In this document: positions 20,062 through 32,289 of the stretch, piece by piece
Layout: each line of letters begins with the position of its first letter
Position numbering within the stretch: position 1 is the stretch's first letter
NCBI RefSeq assembly: GCF_012489685.1
Contig: NC_080045.1
Coordinates: 51,419,096-51,483,095 of the forward strand
DNA: 64,000 nt
Direction: 5' to 3'
From: Lotus japonicus
Taxonomy: Eukaryota > Streptophyta > Magnoliopsida > Fabales > Fabaceae
Made by a program: the position numbers and the translations under genes
The notes under the pieces: model-generated
The model's input: only the letters and a program-made list of their open reading frames with translations
What the model was told of the DNA's origin: nothing
The model's database searches: none

Positions 20062-23000
20062 ATGAAACCATGGTTATGCTTGATAATTTTGTTGATTTCA
20101 GTTGAATCAAAAGCTTCTTTGGGATCTCAATCTCAGAGTTCAGATGTGGCATATGCGACTCTGTTGTACGGAGATGAATTCTTGTTGGGCGTTCGAGTTC
20201 TGGGGAAATCGATTCGCGACACTGGATCCAAACAGGACATGGTGGTTTTGGTCTCAGATGGTGTCTCTGATTATGCCAATCACCTTCTCCAGGTTCACTC
20301 TCCTCTTTGTTTTTTTTCTTGCAAATTCAATTGCTGAATGCATTTTTCAAACGAGATGAAATTCACATTTTATCACTGTTGGGTAGGGTTTATGATTTTG
20401 ATTTTCACTGTTTTTGTGTGTATAGGCTGATGGGTGGATAGTTGAGAAGATTAGTTTACTGGCGAATCCGAATCAAGTGCGTCCAAAGAGATTTTGGGGT
20501 GTTTATACCAAGCTCAAAATATTTAACATGACTAACTACAAGAAAGGTAATTTATTTGTGTTGTTTACTCAACCTAGTTATGGAAATTTTGGAGGACACT
20601 CTACGACTTAAATACGCGGGTATTGTAAGTGGCAGAGTGGCTTGCTGCCACCATCCACTGAGATTCTCGTTTCCATTCGTTTGCATTTAGGTTTTTGTCT
20701 TTCAAATGAAATATCACTACTTGGAATTACAGTTATAGAGTATGATTTATTGGCTGTCTTGAATGTATATATGTGCAGTTGTTTATCTTGATGCCGACAC
20801 GATTGTGGTTAAAAATATTGAAGAGCTTTTCAAGTGTGGAAAATTCTGTGCTAATTTAAAGCATTCTGAGAGGTTAAATTCGGGAGTCATGGTGGTGCAG
20901 CCATCTGCTGCTGTCTTTAGTGACATGATGAGCAAAGTGACAACTCTACCATCTTATACTGGAGGTACTGATTTCATGTACTGATAGTGAATGGTGAATG
21001 CTAATAATTTGTTAAGTTGAGTTTCGTTGTCTGGAGTGTCTTGTATTAGATACGGATTTGAACCTGATAGGTTTCAACAATTGGCTTGATCCATCTTCTT
21101 GCTTTTGCAGGGGATCAGGGATTTCTCAATTCGTATTACTCTGGATTTCCCAATGCACATGTCTTTGAGCCAAATATGACACCTGAAATGTTGGATAGTA
21201 GACCAGTTCCTGAAATGGAGCGACTTTCCACACTTTATAATGCAGATGTTGGTCTTTACATGCTGGCTAACAAGGTACTAGAACATAGGTAATAAAAGGA
21301 TGGTTCTTTCCTTTTAAGTGTCCAGGGGCAATACATGAGTCATACATCTCACTTTTTGTTTCTTCCCTTTTAACTTAATTATGCTTGATCTTCTGATTTG
21401 AGTTTTGACTTCAAATGGATGTCTGTTAAATCTAGTCTAGTCCCCCTATGTAATTAAGCTCAAACTTGTCTGTACGTTCATTGATTTTTAACTAATGTTC
21501 CAATCCATATGATGCAATTAGTTTATAACTACTGTCTTGACTTTTTCCATCATCTAAACATTTTCATCTTGCTTTACTTCCTGCTAGAAACTGGGTAGCA
21601 TGCATGGTCTGTAGGGGGCCTTTGCCTTCCAATTAATTCAAAATGTTCTTGTTAACTTAGAATGGTGGGAGGTGGATGAACATGATTTCAATAAGAACTG
21701 AGTAACTTAGGATCTCTCTTTTTCTTTTTTGCATTGCCTGAATTAACTGCAAGAATATTTCCTAGTTCATAAACATTCTCACAGAAATACCACATATATG
21801 CATTTACATATACATTGCATCTCTTGGTTCAATTATCTAACCATGCATGATTATCTATCCAGTGGATGGTAGATGAGAATGAACTCCGTGTGATTCATTA
21901 TACACTTGGTCCTCTTAAGCCTTGGGACTGGTGGACATCTTGGCTTTTGAAACCTGTTGATGTCTGGCAGGTATTTGTGTAACTTGTTATCCTTTTTTCC
22001 AATATCTCCAAAACTTTAGTCTTCCGCTTATTTTCAACAAGGCTGTGTTGCTTAAGTAGTCAAGTTGTCACTGAGTTGAAGTTTTTTACAAAAATATGTT
22101 GACTTGACTTTTTGTTATGTTGTTGGTGCTATAGAATGTAAGGGAACAGCTGAAGGAATCCCTTCCTGGAACTGCAGGCGGCCAAAACCCTAAAGATGAT
22201 TTTCTTGTGAAGTTTCTTTTTCTGCTTCCATTTTGTGCTTTGCTCTTCTGCTGTTATCGTGCATTTCTAAAGGTAAGCTATGATGGATTGCTATTATTCT
22301 CCAAGCATTAAGAATTCATGCTAGGCTCATAATACAGTATTTTCTGCAGAATCAAGGGAACTTTGGTTCCTGTTGTAGAAGCCCACTATTTGATCATGTC
22401 AGACACCTTTATTATAGGATGAAATCAGGGCCCCCACTTGCATATACCAGCATTTCCACTTCTACTATCAATTCCATCCATCAGGTCAGTTTTTGCTTGA
22501 TTCGGGGTTTTTTACCCATCTTCTAGTTCGGGGTTTTTTATCCTCTCATGTGAGGCCCTTGCATGACCAATTCAATTGACAAAGGAGTAGGACACAATCA
22601 CTACGAAGAGGCACCAAAAATTCTCGACCTCAACATTGTGTTTCTTTTTCATCAAATGTTTGACTCACGAGACGCCATCACATGAGTGGATCCGAATCTT
22701 GTGGTTGGATATGCATACTGCTTATGCTTTATCTACTTTAAAGATACTAATTTTTTTTATGGTATTAAACAGCTCTTAAATGGTAATCACTGCAAGGTGC
22801 CAGCATATTTGGGTGGTATTTCTGTCTGTGTCTGTTTTATGGCTACAGTGGTTTCTCTTGGACTAGCTCTCTTGATAGTACCTCGGCAAGTGACTCCATG
22901 GACTGGTTTGCTTTTGATGTATGAATGGACATTCACAATCTTCTTTATATTATTTGGAGGTTACCTCAGTTTGATTTATCATTGGGGAAAGATCATGGCT

Positions 23001-24125
23001 TCACGAGCATCTTCCTCATTGTCTCAGCCTGGATCTTCTGATGACGATGCAGGAAAAGGTATGTTCTCTATGACTAAAGCTTATTTTGGGGGATGTCTTT
23101 CATTTAACCATGCCCTCGGTATACTTATCCAGGACCTCAATATCCTGATTCTGTTTATCTCATTAATTTTTATGTCGTATGTACTCGCAGGCCATCAGCG
23201 TCAGATATCATCTTGTGATGCTGCTGCATGGTTCTATGGATTAGGAATGGCCTTCTTGGCCATTGTTGCTCCATCTTTACCTTGCCTTTTCGGAATTACT
23301 GCCTTGTTTTTACGGTAACTTTCCTTCAGTTATTAGTATCGATATCATGTTAAAGCATGCATCGTTCGTCTTGTTATTGACTTTTACTTATTTTAGGTGA
23401 AATTATACTTTCCATCCACTAGAGACATGGCCATATAAGTTTTTATTAAGGTAGAGCCCACATTGACTAGAAACATGGAATTTTTTTTTACTAAGGGTAG
23501 TGCTAGCTTTTAGGGTAGAGATAGGCCTAACCCAAATTCCCAATATTTTTTTTATAAGAAGTTAAGAACTTACATTTGGTTAATCTCGTTAATCTATTTT
23601 GAATGAGAACTTGTAATCATGAGCATCTGATTGGCTTTCAACATGTAATTTTATCCAATCACTCTGATTAAGAAATATTATGAGAAACTATCAACTGTAA
23701 GGTTGTTGACCATGTAATTGATCTTTTCTTTATTCAACTCCAACCACATCAGGCTAAACTGGTGTTTTGGAAACAATTAGGGGTTTTAATAGCTTTGTTT
23801 GCTGTTGTTTTATTTGTCTGTCTTCTACTATAGTATGAGGCTTATTTACAGCCCATAGAATACCAACACCAGCCCATATTTATGTGCCTTGAAGCTTTTT
23901 TAAGACTTGATGAAAAATTAATCATTTATCTCAAATCATTGTCATCGAACTTACACATATAATTTGACTTATATTTGTAACAGGTTAGGTTTGATGGTTG
24001 TTGGGGGCATTATATTAACATCTTTCATGACATACGCCTCTGAACATCTTGCTATCAGATCGTTTCTGAAAGGCCTTGAAGAGAAGGACATTGCCCGACA
24101 TGGGAGCTTCTGTTTCTGTTGTTGA
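20062..24125 (+). CDS. IPUT1: Inositol phosphorylceramide glucuronosyltransferase (PGSIP6/IPUT1 type)
   Basis: A GT8-family Golgi enzyme that adds glucuronic acid to inositol phosphorylceramide, the first sugar of plant GIPC sphingolipids. Exons: 20062-20292, 20426-20546, 20779-20964, 21111-21274, 21863-21970, 22135-22272, 22350-22484, 22773-23058, 23191-23314, 23984-24125. All introns are GT-AG and the joined frame gives 544 aa, close to the Arabidopsis protein (about 537). An N-terminal hydrophobic segment is followed by the GT8 domain with catalytic DAD (residues 122-124, YLDADT), LNSGVMV, GGDQGFLN and IHYTLGPLKPW. The C-terminal half has several membrane segments, the feature separating this type from soluble glycogenin-like relatives. 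The start of exon 8 could instead be 22797. Identification is by recognition of the family, not a search. Confidence 0.88.
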
Positions 24126-25394
24126 TAGTATTCTTGGAAGTGGTGCAAACTATGGTGGATTATTGTTCTATTTACCTTATTGCGTTCAAACACGCTTCAT
24201 TTATCCACATAAGAAGTCGGATAAGTTACCATACGCAACCCTCATCTTTGAGCCTGGACTAGAAAGATTGGCAACGGAGTGTGTTTGAAAAACCATTGCT
24301 TTCCCTTTAATCCTAATGATAGAACTCTTCTCCTTTCACCTTTTATGTATGGGAAAACCAAACATACTTTGTGCTGCATTTCAGACACACAAGAAGCATG
24401 ACATCAGGGCGAAGAAAACTGTAGGAGAAACCATAGTAGTTTAGTCTTTGGTAACACTCAATGATATTTGATGCATGTAACTGATCTCATCAACTTGGAG
24501 TTTGTTATTGTTGTATTCAACTAACAGGTAGCATTGTTCTAGCTGCAAGTGTAATGTTGAAAGTTTTCTCTATCAATATAAGTTTCCACGATTCTTGCCT
24601 GACGTGATTTCATTCAAACATACACTTTATGCCACTAATTGACTAGTACAACCAGTGGTGGTTGTTTGTTACAAGCCATAACCTTCTTTTTTTATCCATA
24701 AAAAAAGGTAGAGATATAAAGTTCATCTTTTGTCATTTTCTTTCTTTTGATCTTTTGTTTTCTCAAAAAAGAGAGCCGATAAGTATCTTTCAGTATTTTG
24801 GCCATGTCCTCGGTAAAGTAAAGGATCCACTTCTATGCCAGATGGGGTTGGGAAGTTAGGTTCATAGCATTCTTAACTTGCTAAACTTATGCCAAGAAAA
24901 AATTGTAATCATTGTTGATAAATTGCACTAGTGAAATTTTATTTATTAGTCCTGTTTCTTTTCACCTACCACTGAACTTTGAAATAATTAAGTTGAAAAT
25001 GGTAAAAGCAAGCAATGATAACTGATTCATCACTTGAAACATTCACAAGGAACATCAATTTTTTGGCCCCTTGAAATCAAAACATATGGTGGAACTGGAA
25101 AATGATAAAAGGTGGGAAAAACAATGATTAATCAATGTTGGAATCTGGTGAGGTGGTGCTCTTACATTGGATTCTAGATTTATTCAGTTTGATTGAACTC
25201 TCCTTGATATGGTCGATCAAAGTCATTAATCATATTTGGCTTGTCATTTTTGTCTATGATGAATCATAAGCCAACAAAAAATTGTTTATTGATTATTTAG
25301 GTTACTATTTGTTGGTGCATGTCACTTTCCCCAGATGGGACACTTGGCAATTACTGATAAATCCACAATTAATAAAGAAAAGTGAAGTAGATTA
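24126..25394 (+). other. 3' UTR of the IPUT1-like gene and intergenic DNA
   Basis: The 3' UTR probably ends near 24590, where a T-rich, AATATAA-containing stretch occurs. From about 24600 the DNA is AT-rich with no supported gene. Confidence 0.4.
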
Positions 25395-25404
25395 TGGACT
25401 AATG

Positions 25405-25590
25405 AGTAATGATATATACACACCTCATCTTTTAAACACTTAATTTTCACCTATTTTTGTTTCTACCTCTCTCCTCTTATCATCTATCCCATCTCCTACT
25501 TTCTCTCTCTTACTTTTTCTTTTCTTCCTATCTCTCTCATCCTCCACCTCCTTCCACCTCAAAATGAGGTGTGAAGAAAACATTTTCCAT
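25405..25590 (+). mobile_element. Mutator-type MITE, copy 1
   Basis: A 186-bp element with inner inverted ends CACACCTCAT... / ...ATGAGGTGTG and a pyrimidine-rich middle. It is flanked by a perfect 10-bp target duplication, TGGACTAATG, at 25395-25404 and 25591-25600. It is the same family as 35355-35542 in reverse orientation. A 9-11 bp duplication points to Mutator-like transposition. Confidence 0.8.
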
Positions 25591-25846
25591 TGGACTAATG
25601 GATGGTAGAGTTGAGGGTAATTATTATGCTTATCCTGTAGTAAAGAACACCAGCTAAGAACTAAATTATTGGAGAGAACTGTGTCCTTCATTTGGCTTTA
25701 TGCTGAAAGAAGTACTATCTACTGATTGCCCTAATTAACATTTCCCCCTACAACATGTTTTGATTAGGCCAATTAACGTTTTGAATAATAATAATGATAG
25801 CGTGTTTGGATTAGCGGTTAACACACAACTCAAAGCATGATAATCT

Positions 25847-25965
25847 TATAGAAGGTACATTTTGTAGCTTCTTCTCATAAGTGAATCATTGGGCTCTTGT
25901 TTGAATCCTATAGAAGGTACATTTTGTAGCTTCTTCCCATAAGCGAATTATTGGGCTCTTGTTGC
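25847..25965 (+). repeat. 62-bp imperfect tandem duplication
   Basis: Two units starting TATAGAAGGTACATTTTG at 25847 and 25909, differing at a few bases. Confidence 0.8.
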
Positions 25966-27681
25966 AAAATAAAACTTGTTGGAAGAAAGAATGATAAGCA
26001 TAATGATAATTTCTGTGCACGCCTGGTTGTTGTACAAAAAGTGAACTAGTGCACTCTTAACCTTATGGGGTAATTTCAAACATCATATCATTCAATTGGG
26101 ACACATTAATTTTATACACACAATTTTGTAAAACCAAAAAGCATATATAATTAAATATAGTGACATGTTAGTTGCAGCTAACTTTTTCAACTGTATATTC
26201 ATAAAAATCTTCCCCCAGCTGTGAATTGTCGGCAGATGTCCCATACATCTCATCACAAGTACTAATTCTTCCAGTTCCCAGCAATTTGGAGAGATTTTAT
26301 TAATACTTCCTCAACAATCCAATAATTCCTTAGTTTGAATTTCTGAAACATGATATAAATTTTTTTCAGATCTGAAATTAGAACTAGATGCATGATGTAT
26401 CCTTTATAATTGTTCACACACTGCAAAATGCCATTGGTGATTTGTGAATATATCAAAACTCAAATGCAAGGTCATATGAGAGATATGTTAAGCCCTCTTA
26501 CTTCATTCTCCTACAAACTCTCACTAAATTGAAAAAGAATTAAGTATTTCTACACTTCCAAGATAACAAGTGCATTAACTTTTCAATTTAATATTTTCTC
26601 CATTTTTTTTGGGGTAGATTTTATTTTCTTTGGTAGATATATTTTCTCCATTTAGGATGTTAGTATGTAGGAGAATTTATAGGAGGATTTGACATTACTT
26701 ATTCTATAGCAGAGGTATGAGATAAATCCAACATATAACACCTTTGATTCATTAATTTACAGAAAAACAGAATGCTATTGAGCTTTTCCTCAACCGGCCA
26801 TGACAGTTACATACTTACATGTGATCAATGTAGTAAATTGAGAATCCAATTGAGCAAGAACAGGGAAAATTGATTCACACAAGCAGTGCTGCCAGCCACA
26901 GAGTACACAAGAGATGGCTACATATATAAAAGACATTGTTTTTGTTCCCTGAATTGAAAGACATAATGAAACAGAAAACTTGTGATATCAAATTACATGA
27001 TATGACATCCTAATCTGAACTCTTATTTGATTCTGAGCAAACCCAACAAGAGATATAAAAAGCCAAGCATCAGACTTGCCTTGAGGGCAGATTTGGTTAA
27101 ATAACCTGATCATTTGGCCATGGCTCCAACCCCAGAAGCAGTGGTGTTGTTCTCAACCTTAAGAGCTTCATGATAATCATTTTTATTCTGCTGATTACAA
27201 GAAGAGGAAGAAGAAAAACATGGAGATGATGGGGAAAGAGGCAAGAGCTGTTTTATTCTAACAAATATTTCTTAGCCGTATGGAGAGATGGATGAAACAA
27301 AGGTTGTATCTATTCTATATAAATACACAACAAATGCCATTTATGTGTCTCTATGTACTAGTACTGATAGAGAAGGAATATTCTCATATTTTTTAGAACT
27401 TTTAAAAATTACAACTACACTGAGAATCCGATGTCCAATAAGTGAGAAACACATATTATAGTAATATTTGCTTTACACCATTCAAGGTGGACCTAACCAG
27501 CTCTCTTTATTTTTTGAGGAGGAAAGATATTTTTCACAAGTGACAATCATATTCGAATCGAAAGCATTCACATTTTAGTGTGGTTAACCTTATGAGTGAA
27601 TGTTTTTACCGGACACAGAAATTCTAAACTGAGACATAGCTTAGGAAAATCAAACATGTATCATTTGAATCAATCAAAACG

Positions 27682-27748
27682 TTTGTACACCTGATCAGCT
27701 CTTTTGTGAAAGGCTTTGTACACCTGATCAGCTCTTTTGTCAAAGGCT
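27682..27748 (+). repeat. 34-bp tandem duplication
   Basis: Two nearly identical units containing GTACACCTGATCAGCTC, starting at 27682 and 27716. Confidence 0.8.
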
Positions 27749-28440
27749 ATGTAGAGCAATAATTTCATCTTATTAGTACTATTTATACATTCCTAGTCTG
27801 TATACCAAAAGAATTGAAGTAGATTACGAGCTTCAATGAAATGGATTACATGATAACATTGAGATGTTAAGTTGAAATCATAATTCTTTACATTTCAATA
27901 CACGTATTTAGATTTATGTAACATTAGATATGGTGAGCACTAGATTTTAGTACATTATTCATTTTTTCTTAAGATTGAAGTAACTGAGGGCAGAACGGCA
28001 GAACCTCTGTGTCTGGTAGTGGGGACGAGGCAAGGTAGAATGGAAATTCGACATGTAAGGGAAATAAAATTAGATGCTGAGCATTAGTGTAACTTTTTTC
28101 TTCTTTCTTAAAACTGAATGGAGTGGAGATAAGCATTCTTAAGCACCATTACCACGGAAATGAGTTGTGATTTTGGTTGCAAATCAGTAAGAATACAGGC
28201 TTGACTGTATTTAGAGATATCAGATATGTATTTATAAAATTATTCGACATGCACCAAAGAGATTTTGTTTTCATAAGAGGAAAATTAGAAAGCCACAAAA
28301 TCCCAATTTTATCTCTGTAACTCTGTTATTCGCAGTGATGCACAGATGCAATAAGCAAATTTCAGACAAGAACAAAAACATCGTAGGTGTGAACTGTGAA
28401 GTCTAAACACCCAATTTTATTCAGTTCTTTTTCATATTAG

Positions 28441-28585
28441 TTATTTTTTTGTTTTTTAATGGACAAATGTTAGTTGTTAGAAATGTTAGTAAATTAATCC
28501 CTCATCCGAACTCGGGACCCTTCACCCTTCATCACACCCAACCCTTATGTCCCTAACTCCTACCACTTGAGCTATCTTTTGGGAA
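28441..28585 (-). mobile_element. tRNA-derived SINE
   Basis: On the minus strand TAGCTCAAGTGG (28574-28563) fits the RNA polymerase III A box, and GAGTTCGGATG (28513-28503) resembles the B box about 50 bp later. The body ends in an A-rich tail (28460-28441). The spacing and tRNA-like head are those of a SINE. No clear target duplication was found. Confidence 0.55.
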
Positions 28586-28704
28586 CTAGAGTTGGTGTGA
28601 CACGATTTACACTTTCACTTCAGGCGGTTTTAAACCTTAAAATATGTTAATTTTTTAATTTAATTAAATAACACTTTTCTGTCGGTTAAAAACAGTTTCA
28701 ACCA

Positions 28705-29526
28705 GCCGAACTTGCTAACGATAGCTTGTAATCCGAGTGGGGGCACCAAGATAATGGAACATGGCTATGGTATCGCTGGGTTGGACTGGTGGCTGCACCT
28801 TGCTGGCCTGCCCGCTCCAAGTTGAGAGTTGAGCCATGGGTCTTTAGCGAAAGCTAAGGTCTCATGGCTCCTAGACAGGAGACAAAGCGTGACTAGGGAT
28901 GGCAATGGGTCTCGGACCCATTGAGTACCCGCTAAAAATACCCACAATGGATAGGGTAAAAACCCGTTAGATGGGTATGAGTTGAGTATAGGTAATACCC
29001 GCAAAAAATAGTGGGTACGGGTGCGGGTAAGGGCACTATAGTACCCAACCCGCCCCATACCCGCACGCACTTTATCAATAAACTTAATTAAATTTAAAAC
29101 TTTCTAAGTTACTCTTTTAAAAATGAATGATTGTACTTATTAAATATTTGGATAATCTTTTGTATTTTTAATTAATCATTCTTTATTTATAATATTAGTT
29201 ATATTATTTTATGTTGGAAAATGAAAATTGTATTTTTATTAACTAAATTGCAGGTAATGAGTACGGATACGAGCATATAAGTACCCAAAGGGTACGAGAA
29301 TGAGCATTCAAATTGCTACTCACGTTGGTAGTACCTTACCCATTGCCATCCCTAAGCTTGAGGCTGGTTTCACATAGCCACGAACACTTCTAGCTCCTGA
29401 CAGTGGAGGAATAACAAGCTATTGCACCTTCAGCCCACAATTCCTAGTGAGCCCAGCTACCTGAGCCATCATTTTATTGACAAAAAAAAGAACCATCATT
29501 TTTAAAAGAAAATTGACAAAAAGAAA
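28705..29526 (+). mobile_element. 7SL (SRP) RNA retropseudogene with A-rich tail, split by a hAT element
   Basis: A 17-bp direct repeat (AAAAACAGTTTCAACCA at 28688-28704 and 29527-29543) encloses sequence that begins GCCGAAC, contains TTGTAATCCGAGTGGGGGCA, and ends in an A-rich tail (about 29478-29526). Long target duplications and an A tail mark LINE-mediated retroposition. Without the hAT insert (28894-29354 and one 8-bp duplication) the body is about 300 nt, the length of plant 7SL RNA. The GCCG start, the UGUAA motif near the 5' end and the GAATAAC...TGCACCTTCAGCCC stretch near the 3' end are reminiscent of SRP RNA. Retroposition is well supported; the 7SL identity rests on memory of the family. 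Confidence 0.65.
28894..29354. mobile_element. Non-autonomous hAT element inside the 7SL pseudogene
   Basis: 461 bp with perfect 17-bp inverted ends TAGGGATGGCAATGGGT / ACCCATTGCCATCCCTA. Flanking 8-mers AGCGTGAC (28886-28893) and AGCTTGAG (29355-29362) match at 6 of 8. GGGTA/TACCC-rich ends are typical of this common plant hAT group. No transposase. Confidence 0.8.
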
Positions 29527-29792
29527 AAAAACAGTTTCAACCAGCAACCAGATCCCACACCAAACCCTAGTCTTCCAACCTCTTCACCTTCGATCTGCAG
29601 TCCAGCCACCTTCACCGCGCCGCACGTCGCCGTCGGAGTACGCCGCTGCAAGTTGATGCCACTCTCTTCGCAAAAACCCTACCAGGAACATCAAGATCGC
29701 GAAATTGCTGGCTGTTTTGAGTGGGAATCCACCCCCTTCCATCAATCCACATCAAATTGAAGCAAAGGAGGTAGGTAGGTGTTACAGCTAGT

Positions 29793-31016
29793 GTGCGCAA
29801 CACTTGTACATTTACAGTTTTTGTTGATATGATCTATGGCACATTCAGGAGTTTCACACCACTAGTACTGTTGCAGAATTCATTGAATTCTCGAGTGAAA
29901 TTCTCCTCTAAGTGTTCTCCTAGGAAGATAACAATGGAAGGAAGAAAGCTTAATTGTAGCATGGAGGGAAACATAAACGAGTCTAGAGGTGCCTTAGTTG
30001 TTCTAGAAGGCTTGGATCGTTCTGGGAAGTCTTCTCAGTGTACCAGACTAGTGTCCTACTTAGAGGGGCAAGGAATCAATGCTGAACTATTGAGATTTCC
30101 CGACCGAACCACGAGTGTCGGTCAAATGATATCTGCCTATCTTACTAACACATCACAATTGGATGATCATACCATTCATCTCCTCTTCAGTGCTAACCGT
30201 TGGGAGAAGCGATCGTTGATGGAAACAAAGCTGAAAAGTGGAACAACTCTCATTGTTGATCGTTATTCTTATTCCGGGGTGGCTTTCTCTTCTGCCAAAG
30301 GGCTTAATTTTGAATGGTGTAAGGCCCCGGAGATTGGGTTGTTGGCTCCTGATCTGGTTGCATACCTTGACATATCACCGGAGAAAGCTGCAGAAAGAGG
30401 AGGGTATGGAGATGAGAGATATGAAAAGCTCGAGTTTCAGAAAAAAGTTGCTCAGAGTTACAAAGTTCTTCATGATCACTCCTGGAAGGTAAATGACCTT
30501 GTTTGGTTTTCAGTTAGGAAGTCCGTTTGAAGCATTGTAATTCAATATCATGATTTCCAATGCACATTCAACCAACAAAATGCACTTGTTGGGTTGAGTG
30601 AATGTGCTTTCACATTCACCCAACTGAAAACCAAATAGGCTCTTATATGGCCCCTCTGAAATTATAGGTTTCATACCAATGCTCTTATATGGCCCTTCTG
30701 AAATTATAGGTTTCATACCAAGGTGGCAGCACTTTTTATGCTTCAATTAGTCCCATATATCTTGCTTGTAACCATTGTAGTATTTTATTGCATTTAGATC
30801 TTCATGCAAGTTTTAACAGCATGCTAAAACTAAACCTTTTCTTCCTCCATTACCGTTTTTCTTTTGTTCTTCATATCTCTGTCCTCTGGCTTGAAGCAGG
30901 TTGTAGATGCTTGCCAACCCATAGAAGATGTGGAGAAACAGCTACAAGAGATGGTACTTGATTGTGTCACAGAATGCAGGAAGGGTAGGCCACTTTCCCC
31001 CTTGTGGTCGATATGA
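29793..31016 (+). CDS. ZEU1: Thymidylate (dTMP) kinase
   Basis: Phosphorylates dTMP to dTDP for DNA synthesis. Exons 29793-30488 and 30900-31016 join in frame (GT-AG). The long form is 270 aa. An internal ATG at 29934 (MEGRKLN) gives 223 aa, close to the short form of the Arabidopsis enzyme. The 47 extra residues are rich in serine, arginine and hydrophobics with few acids, like a mitochondrial presequence; an ATG at 29829 would give an intermediate form. Motifs: P-loop GLDRSGKSSQ, DR-containing DRYSYSG, a LID-like RGGYGDERYE, and RFPDRTT for dTMP binding. Both the nuclear/cytosolic and organellar products could come from alternative starts, as reported for the Arabidopsis gene. Confidence 0.88.
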
Positions 31017-31768
31017 ACAAGTATGCCATATAAGTTCTGGTCACCCAAGTTTATCAATGCTTAATTCTGGTTCTTTCATTCCTATTTATCAGAATTACAA
31101 ATTTGTTTGTTGAGTAATTCTGGAGAACGTATAATATGCTATAGTGTGGAAGTGATGAAGAATTCTTGAGTCAACAATTGTTATGCAGCAGCTTTCCATA
31201 ACCATGATTAGTGACATTTTTATCTTGACAGTCTACAAAAAGCCTTGCAGACTCGGACAATTTTTTTGAAACTAGACCAACAATTTGAAGAGATGTGAAA
31301 TGAATTGTTTCTTACCCGTGAGTCTTGATTTTCACTTATAAATTTCATCTCAAACGAATTAAATTTGAATGAATTGCACAAATTTATCTAAAAAGAGGAA
31401 TATGTGTACGACTCTTAAGAACATTTTAAGTGTATCTTACACCATAGAAATAATTGTGAGGCGGTTGTTATCTTATGGAAAGCTAGAGCAAATGTGTACG
31501 ACTCTTAAGAACATTCCAAGAGCTAAATTATATGTCTACTTAGTCATTTTTTACTTATAAAACAATTCAAAGGTGTTGTTAGAACATGTTCATGGAGGGT
31601 GTATTCAATACTCATATCTAGAGGTACATGTGTCTGTTTTGCATGAGGTCGGTGACATTTGCAAGATGTTATTGTCACCTACAATAATGATTAGAGAGAC
31701 AAGATTTTCCAATGTTTGGATAGTTAAAAAAACACGTTAAAATTGACATAGAAAATTAAAATTTCAAA
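31017..31768. other. Intergenic DNA downstream of the dTMP kinase gene
   Basis: No gene is seen. A 22-bp sequence (TGTGTACGACTCTTAAGAAC) occurs twice, near 31400 and 31493. An 85-bp segment (31606-31690) is repeated at 32332-32416. Confidence 0.45.
31606..31690 (+). repeat. 85-bp direct repeat, left copy
   Basis: Matches 32332-32416 with only a few differences, beginning CAATACTC and ending ACAATAATGA. The two copies flank the foldback element. Confidence 0.85.
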
Positions 31769-32280
31769 GGCTTAATTGCACTTTTGGTCTCCAACTATTG
31801 CCTTCCTGCGAAAATCGTTCCCAAACTTTAAAATTGGCAAAAAAACGTCCTCCAATTATACATGTTGTTGCACTTTTGGTCCGCCGTTTGCCTTCCGTGA
31901 GAAGTTGATGTGGCTCCCTCACGCTTGTCTCACGTGACTTTCTTCAGAGAGCTTGATGACTTGACAAGTCACATGATTCTCACGTGACTCTAAAAGGGTT
32001 CCATGGTAAAGAAGACGATGGAGATGACCGTTAGAGTCTTTCAGAGTTACGTGAGAAACATGTGACTTGTCCAGTCATCAAGCTCTTTGAAGAAAGTCAC
32101 GTGAGACAAGCGTGAGGGAGCCACATCAGCTTCTCACATTAGTTTTCTCACGGAAGGCAAATGGCAGACCAAAAGTGCAACAACATGTATAATTGGAGAA
32201 CGTTTTTTTGCTAATTTTAAAGTTTGGGGACGATTTTCGCAAGAAGGCAATAGTTTTGGGACCAAAAGTGCAATTAAGTC
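31769..32280. mobile_element. Foldback MULE-like element
   Basis: 512 bp made almost entirely of two long inverted arms (about 200 bp each) ending GGCTTAATTGCACTTTTGGT / ACCAAAAGTGCAATTAAGTC. A perfect 9-bp target duplication, AATTTCAAA, flanks it (31760-31768 and 32281-32289). The size of the duplication and the long arms fit a non-autonomous Mutator-like element. It would fold into a long hairpin if transcribed. Confidence 0.85.
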
Positions 32281-32289
32281 AATTTCAAA

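Larger units (their letters stand above)
25601..28440. other. Intergenic DNA without a supported gene
   Basis: AT-rich. It contains a 62-bp tandem duplication (25847-25965, imperfect) and a 34-bp tandem duplication (27682-27748). A TATA-like stretch and a short serine-rich minus-strand frame near 27120-27320 were looked at, but no start codon was found in frame. Confidence 0.45.

Noticed and set aside
22686..23318. 210-codon ORF starting with Met at 22686
   Set aside because: The coding part is exon 8 of IPUT1. The first residues and the residues across 23059-23190 are translated intron, so the Met is not a start.
27120..27320. Minus-strand serine-rich frame ending near 27120, suggesting a small secreted peptide gene
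   Set aside because: A TATA-like stretch lies upstream, but the frame has a stop before any ATG and no splice site rescued it.
28765..29070. 101-codon minus-strand ORF
   Set aside because: It spans the junction between the 7SL pseudogene and the hAT element and reads repeat sequence.
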